In this document: piece after piece, positions 61,001 to 64,000 of the stretch
Numbering within the stretch: position 1 is the stretch's first letter
How the letters are laid out: every line of letters begins with the position of its first letter
DNA from: Linanthus parryae
Taxonomy: Eukaryota > Streptophyta > Magnoliopsida > Ericales > Polemoniaceae
Assembly: GCA_023055425.1 (NCBI GenBank)
Contig: JALGPY010000010.1
Coordinates: 52,365,665-52,429,664, forward strand
Reading direction: 5' to 3'
DNA length: 64,000 nucleotides
Notes under the pieces: model-generated
The model's database searches: none
Told to the model about the DNA's origin: nothing
Seen by the model: the letters and a program-made list of their open reading frames with translations, nothing else
Program-made: the position numbers and the translations under genes

Positions 61001-63823
61001 GACAGTATCTATCAGATTAAGTATTGTTGTTGGCCTTGCTTTCGACGTATGAATTAATTGTTTTATTTTTGGGATGTCCTGTCCTCTCCATAATGGAAAG
61101 AATTTTCCGAGAATCTAAGATTCTTGCATTTAGTTTGCTAATAATATTATCATTGTGGTTCGGTGTTATTCTTAGCTCCTATCATGAGCTATCAAAGATC
61201 CAAAATGGTTTCCACCTGCTCAATTCTTTCCATTGTTCCTCCTTGCCATGGACAACCAACTAATTCTCCTAAGATCTAATCATCGAGCAATCAGTTAACT
61301 TGCTTATCATCTTTTATGGAAACCGTCGATGCTGCTATGAAATCCCAAACTGGTAGCCCTTGGACAGTTGGACTGTTAACTAACTTAATCCAACAAAAGC
61401 AAAAGCTCTGGAAAACATAATGACTCCTAACCTGTGATGCACGGGAACTCCATGTAGGTTGATGTCCCCGTTCTGGAAACCTCTGGAACTTTGGAACTCA
61501 GCTGGAACTCCCTGGAGCGCTCCCGCAACGTCACATGGTGCTCATCTAAAATTATTTGAGTCCGGAACTTATGAGGAAATATTGAGTCCGGAACTTATGA
61601 GAAACTTCTAGGGGACGCTTTCCCCTTTCTTGAAACGTTCGTGGGAAGTACTGGAGTTAAAAAAAAAAAACCCTTTTGAGATGTCCCATATCAGACATTC
61701 AAGATAAGAAAAATAATTAGTAAGTGTCCTGGGCTACTCCTTTAATTGCCAATTGGTTTTGAGTGGAACCCCACGGATTCTTACATGGTATCAGGGCGTT
61801 CCTGCATCGTTACCATCCTCTTGCTCCTCAATTAGCGCTTACAATATTCGCCATCATTTCTGGCCTCATCTTCACCACCATTGCGACCTTGTGATCTTCT
61901 TGTTTTTCCATCAAAATCCACAACTGTCAAACCACCCTTCTATGTCTGATGGTTCTCTTTGTCCTCACTGTGGTTGAGCCGCCTCTGTGACTCCTCGTTT
62001 CACCTTCTCTGTGGGGCGCTAACAAATAATGTTGGATTATTTCTCTGTGAACCCTCTGAATTTCTGGCCATTTTGGGTCCGAAAGTTTCTTATCTTTTCA
62101 GATAACTCTTTGCTGTCTTGATAACTTCATCATCGCTCTTGTTTTCGACCTAACAAGTCGTTAAACATGTTCATTATTCTCGACCTAACAAGTCGTTAAA
62201 ATTGCTCTTTGTTCTCCACCTAACAAGTCGTTGAAACTAGTTCCAATTTTATTTTGTTCTTGAGTGCTGCTTTTTACTGAACCACTTCTTGCTTGAAATT
62301 ACCTTTGAAGATCAAGATTGAAACTCCGTGACATAGCTTCATCTTGCTGGACATGTTAGAGAACCGAATCACTTATTGAAGATTTTCTAGATGTGCTAGG
62401 ATTTTATTTGATAAGATTAGACATCACTGTTAGGATTATGTTCATCTCTTTGACATGTGTGTGTGTGTGTGTAACAAATTAGGACGGTGTGCTTATCGAG
62501 ATTCTGAAATGTCTTTTGGTCTATTAGATCAAATGAATTTGAACCACTGGATGCAACCTTCTTAAGGTTTTTTTTTTGAAAAAATGGGAGAAAAAAAAAT
62601 ATTCATGCCAAAAAAGAAATCATCTTTCCAATTCCAAGAATTTCAGTTATTGTCATTATCGTTACATGATATCAGAGCCAAGTTCATACACGTGAATGGT
62701 CTAACAACCCATGTGCACTTCGCCACCCGTAGACAAAAGATCCACGTGTAGGCCAAAGGATGCTACATATGAGGGGGCGTGTTGAGATTTCCCATGTCGG
62801 ACAATCAAGAATAAGAAAAAGATTTAACAAGTGTCCTTACAACATCTATTATAATTATGTTCCATTTAACAATTAAGGTTTATTTCTGCAACTAATAGGG
62901 TGCCAGTATCATGTACAAAAGATTAGAAAAGAAGAAGCCAACTCTCTTCTGAGTTTATTAGAGCTTGTTCTACACTTTCACCACAAAGTAATATTTTCAA
63001 TTTAATTCGCGAAAGCTGATCAAAACTCTGGCTGGGCTGCTAGTTTATAGTAGGCAATCTCTAATAACCTAATCCTACAAGGAGACTAATAAAAAACAAG
63101 TCCAGTCAAATAAAGATAGACCCTTCAGCTAACATCCTAATGAGTAACAAGTCCTAACTTCTTCATCACCTGGATAATATTTGCGTAATCTTGATCTCCA
63201 TCAGTTATATTACCCTGGTAAGAAAGATTATTCTAATAGAATTTCGCCCCTAGTATATAAGAGTTCATGTTCAGCATCACATTCAGGTAATGTACCTTTG
63301 AGAAAATATTTATGAAGAAAACTCTTATTATAGCTCATACTCTGAGAAGTCTCTTGCAGGATATGATTGAAAATGTGTTAGAGATTAAAGATACACATGT
63401 TAGAGAAGTAATGACACCTCTTGTTGATGTCGTTGCTATTGATGCCAGTGCCACACTTGTGGATTTCCATAATTTATGGGTAACTCATCAATATTCCAGG
63501 TAAATATATTATCTTCTTGCACATTACCTGCACAAATCTTGCAACATATACTGAAGTTGTGTGACAACATACACAGGGTGCCTGTTTTTGAGCAACGAGT
63601 TGATAATATAGTGGGTATTGCATATGCCATGGATCTTCTTGATTTTGTCCCTAAGGTGAGAAGTTCCCCCTTTTTTTAGCTTAGTGCTTCTATATATTTT
63701 CATCTGACTTTGAATGAATTCTCATAGTTTGCAGAATTATTATGTGTTTGATTTTGAAGGGGGAGATATTAGAATGTTCTCTTGTGGGTGATATGGCACA
63801 TAAACCTGCTTATTTTGTCCCTG
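50938..63823 (+). CDS. MGR8/9: Plastid CNNM/CorC-type Mg2+ transporter (MGR8/MGR9-like), exons 1-9, 3' end outside window
   Basis: Exons: 50938-51489, 52182-52279, 52367-52460, 57775-57852, 57964-58067, 58499-58580, 63360-63499, 63577-63655, 63760-63823. All borders are GT..AG and the frame is continuous for 430 codons; the coding part leaves the window in intron 9. Residues 1-70 are Ser/Arg-rich and look like a chloroplast transit peptide. A membrane segment spans about 101-121. DUF21 begins at about 158 with FFSMAETSIT and continues through VTEAATTIFGEAGVSAATGV, LLLTEITPKSIAVHNATEVA and VAWLSLILYPVGRVV. The acidic loop SGAIEEEEQ leads into the first CBS domain (VREVMTPLVDVVAIDA; VPVFEQRVDNIVGIAYAMD). 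It closely resembles Arabidopsis At1g55930/At3g13070, which act in chloroplast Mg2+ balance. Introns 3 (5.3 kb) and 6 (4.8 kb) are inflated by transposons. Confidence 0.9.
51661..52137 (+). repeat. Tandem duplication in intron 1 of the Mg2+ transporter gene
   Basis: 51661-51867 and 51868-52137 share long stretches, including AAGTGCAACTTCACTT, TAACAAGACATTTGGGCT and GCGTGCTCTCTTTTCTT. The second copy carries an extra segment of about 65 bp. The duplicated end is the pyrimidine-rich stretch just before the 3' splice site at 52181. Confidence 0.75.
52855..53045 (-). mobile_element. tRNA-derived SINE in intron 3
   Basis: In the minus sense a B-box-like GGGTTCAAATCCCAC and an A-box-like TGGTCTGAGGGGCG form an RNA polymerase III promoter. 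The 3' part CCCCGTGGGATTAGTC...GTAAGCTGGGC...ACACC ends in an A-rich tail (TATCAAAAGAAAACAAAAG). This arrangement is typical of plant Au-like SINEs. Ends are approximate. Confidence 0.65.
53145..53916. mobile_element. hAT-type non-autonomous element in intron 3
   Basis: Ends CTATGATGCAC...GTGCAACATAG are flanked by the 8-bp duplication GCTACAGG (53137-53144, 53917-53924). Both arms are rich in GGAACGT/ACGTTCC words. The middle contains an alternating TATATACATA tract (53684-53812). A 5' fragment of the same family lies at 61436-61670. Confidence 0.85.
54880..55149 (+). repeat. 270-bp uninterrupted purine tract (GA, GGGA, GGGAGA repeats)
   Basis: The block order is (GA)n, (GGGA)n, (GA)n, then (GGGAGA)n with no pyrimidine. 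It lies in intron 3 of the Mg2+ transporter gene, purines on the transcribed-RNA-like strand. The ORFs encoding Arg-Glu-Gly or Ser-Leu-Pro repeats across it are artefacts. Confidence 0.9.
55784..56218 (+). repeat. 225-bp tandem duplication in intron 3
   Basis: The unit starting GGTGTGTTTGTTGAGATAGG at 55784 recurs at 56009. Both contain GGGATTTTTATGGCAA, AGCAAAAAGATGGG and GTTGTAAC. Slightly under two copies are present. No coding potential. Confidence 0.75.
56219..57774 (+). other. Right part of intron 3
   Basis: AT-rich, without a gene. A short near-repeat, TCTAATCCACAATATCTC, occurs at about 57473 and 57538. The ORF at 56629 (78 residues) resembles nothing known. The acceptor TTATTTCAG ends at 57774. 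Confidence 0.5.
58162..58270 (+). repeat. Two-copy 53-bp tandem repeat in intron 5
   Basis: TATCCAAACAGTAGAGTGAG occurs at about 58164 and 58217, each followed by GATGAGA(CA)TCTTTAAGTATTTATTTCAATG. Confidence 0.75.
58581..60562 (+). other. Left part of intron 6
   Basis: No gene is supported. 59740-60140 carries overlapping ORFs on both strands (81 residues plus from 59900, 92 residues minus to 59788) with an MGWPSRNRTSRITH-type reading. I do not recognise it; it may be a retroelement scrap. The rest is AT-rich. Confidence 0.4.
60563..60959. repeat. Short interspersed MITE-like repeat, copy 2
   Basis: It starts TGCATGTTTGGGAA and ends CCAAACATGGCCTAA. It aligns along its whole length with 42494-42894 in the same orientation, sharing AGTGCAATTGTAGAAT and TTTTAATGTGTTTT. 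Confidence 0.6.
61436..61670. repeat. 5' fragment of the hAT-type element seen at 53145
   Basis: GATGCACGGGAACTCCATGTAGG and GAGTCCGGAACTTATG match the left arm of the 53145-53916 element. A GAGTCCGGAACTTATGAG segment is repeated within it. The right end is replaced by A11 and the TRIM-like LTR. Confidence 0.65.
61674..62850 (+). mobile_element. TRIM-like miniature LTR retrotransposon in intron 6
   Basis: The left LTR (about 61674-61785) begins TTTTGAGATGTCCCATAT. The right LTR begins TGTTGAGATTTCCCATGT at 62780, and the two align for about 65 bp. A PBS TGGTATCAGGGC follows at 61786-61797, and a PPT GAGGGGGCG (62771-62779) precedes the right LTR. No retroelement protein lies between. A second PBS-like TGATATCAGAGCC at 62667 suggests a composite of two copies. 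Confidence 0.5.
62140..62240 (+). repeat. Three 35-bp tandem repeats inside the TRIM-like element
   Basis: CGACCTAACAAGTCGTTAAA-type units start at about 62146, 62181 and 62216. Each contains the inverted repeat CGAC..GTCG. Confidence 0.75.
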
Positions 63824-64000
63824 GTAAGTCTAGTTTATTCTGTTTTGGGTGCCTTAGTCTATTCCTCTATTTTACTAAATATCCCATACATCACTGCCAA
63901 TTCACGTGTTATTAGCATTTATCGACCATAAACAACAATGTGCACTATTGCAAGGACGTGGTTTGGTGGATCTGTCCATGATCATTTTTGTGGTCGCTAG

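Overview
This is nuclear DNA from a flowering plant, most likely a eudicot; the species cannot be named from the sequence. The evidence is introns with GT..AG borders, plant-type LTR retrotransposons primed by initiator Met-tRNA, plant MITEs, a plant-specific mobile-domain (PMD) gene, and a chloroplast-targeted CNNM/CorC-type Mg2+ transporter gene. About four fifths of the window is transposable element, much of it nested.

Layout. 1-4582: minus-strand remnants of a retroelement with two LTRs (A1, A2), each followed by its own primer-binding site. 4583-15527: an LTR of Copia family B, split by a 9.5 kb minus-strand Ty3/gypsy element of Tat type (4641-14167, target duplication GCTAC) and by a Stowaway MITE. 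The Tat element has lost most of gag-pol, with gag N-terminus joined to integrase C-terminus. On its opposite strand it carries an intact five-exon gene for a 1234-residue PMD protein. 15528-33861: a Copia family C remnant whose LTR holds a LINE. The LINE in turn holds a solo LTR of family B, a GATC-rich hAT-type MITE and a nearly intact, young Copia B element. A second copy of the MITE sits in LTR C. 35530-42202: a single-exon SIN3-like gene (two PAH domains) split by a complete 5.7 kb chromovirus whose two 491-bp LTRs look identical. 42203-50937: intergenic DNA with a MITE, a long (2.8 kb) Tekay-like LTR and the 5' end of a second Tat-type element. 50938-64000: the first nine exons of a plastid MGR8/MGR9-like Mg2+ transporter gene, running off the right edge. 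Its two large introns hold a SINE, hAT elements, a TRIM-like element and a 270-bp all-purine tract.

How the parts relate. The only host genes I can support are the broken SIN3-like gene and the Mg2+ transporter. The most unusual object is the PMD gene. It is spliced, in frame through all five exons, opposite in direction to the retroelement that carries it, and has its own candidate promoter. The antisense direction explains how its introns could survive retrotransposition.
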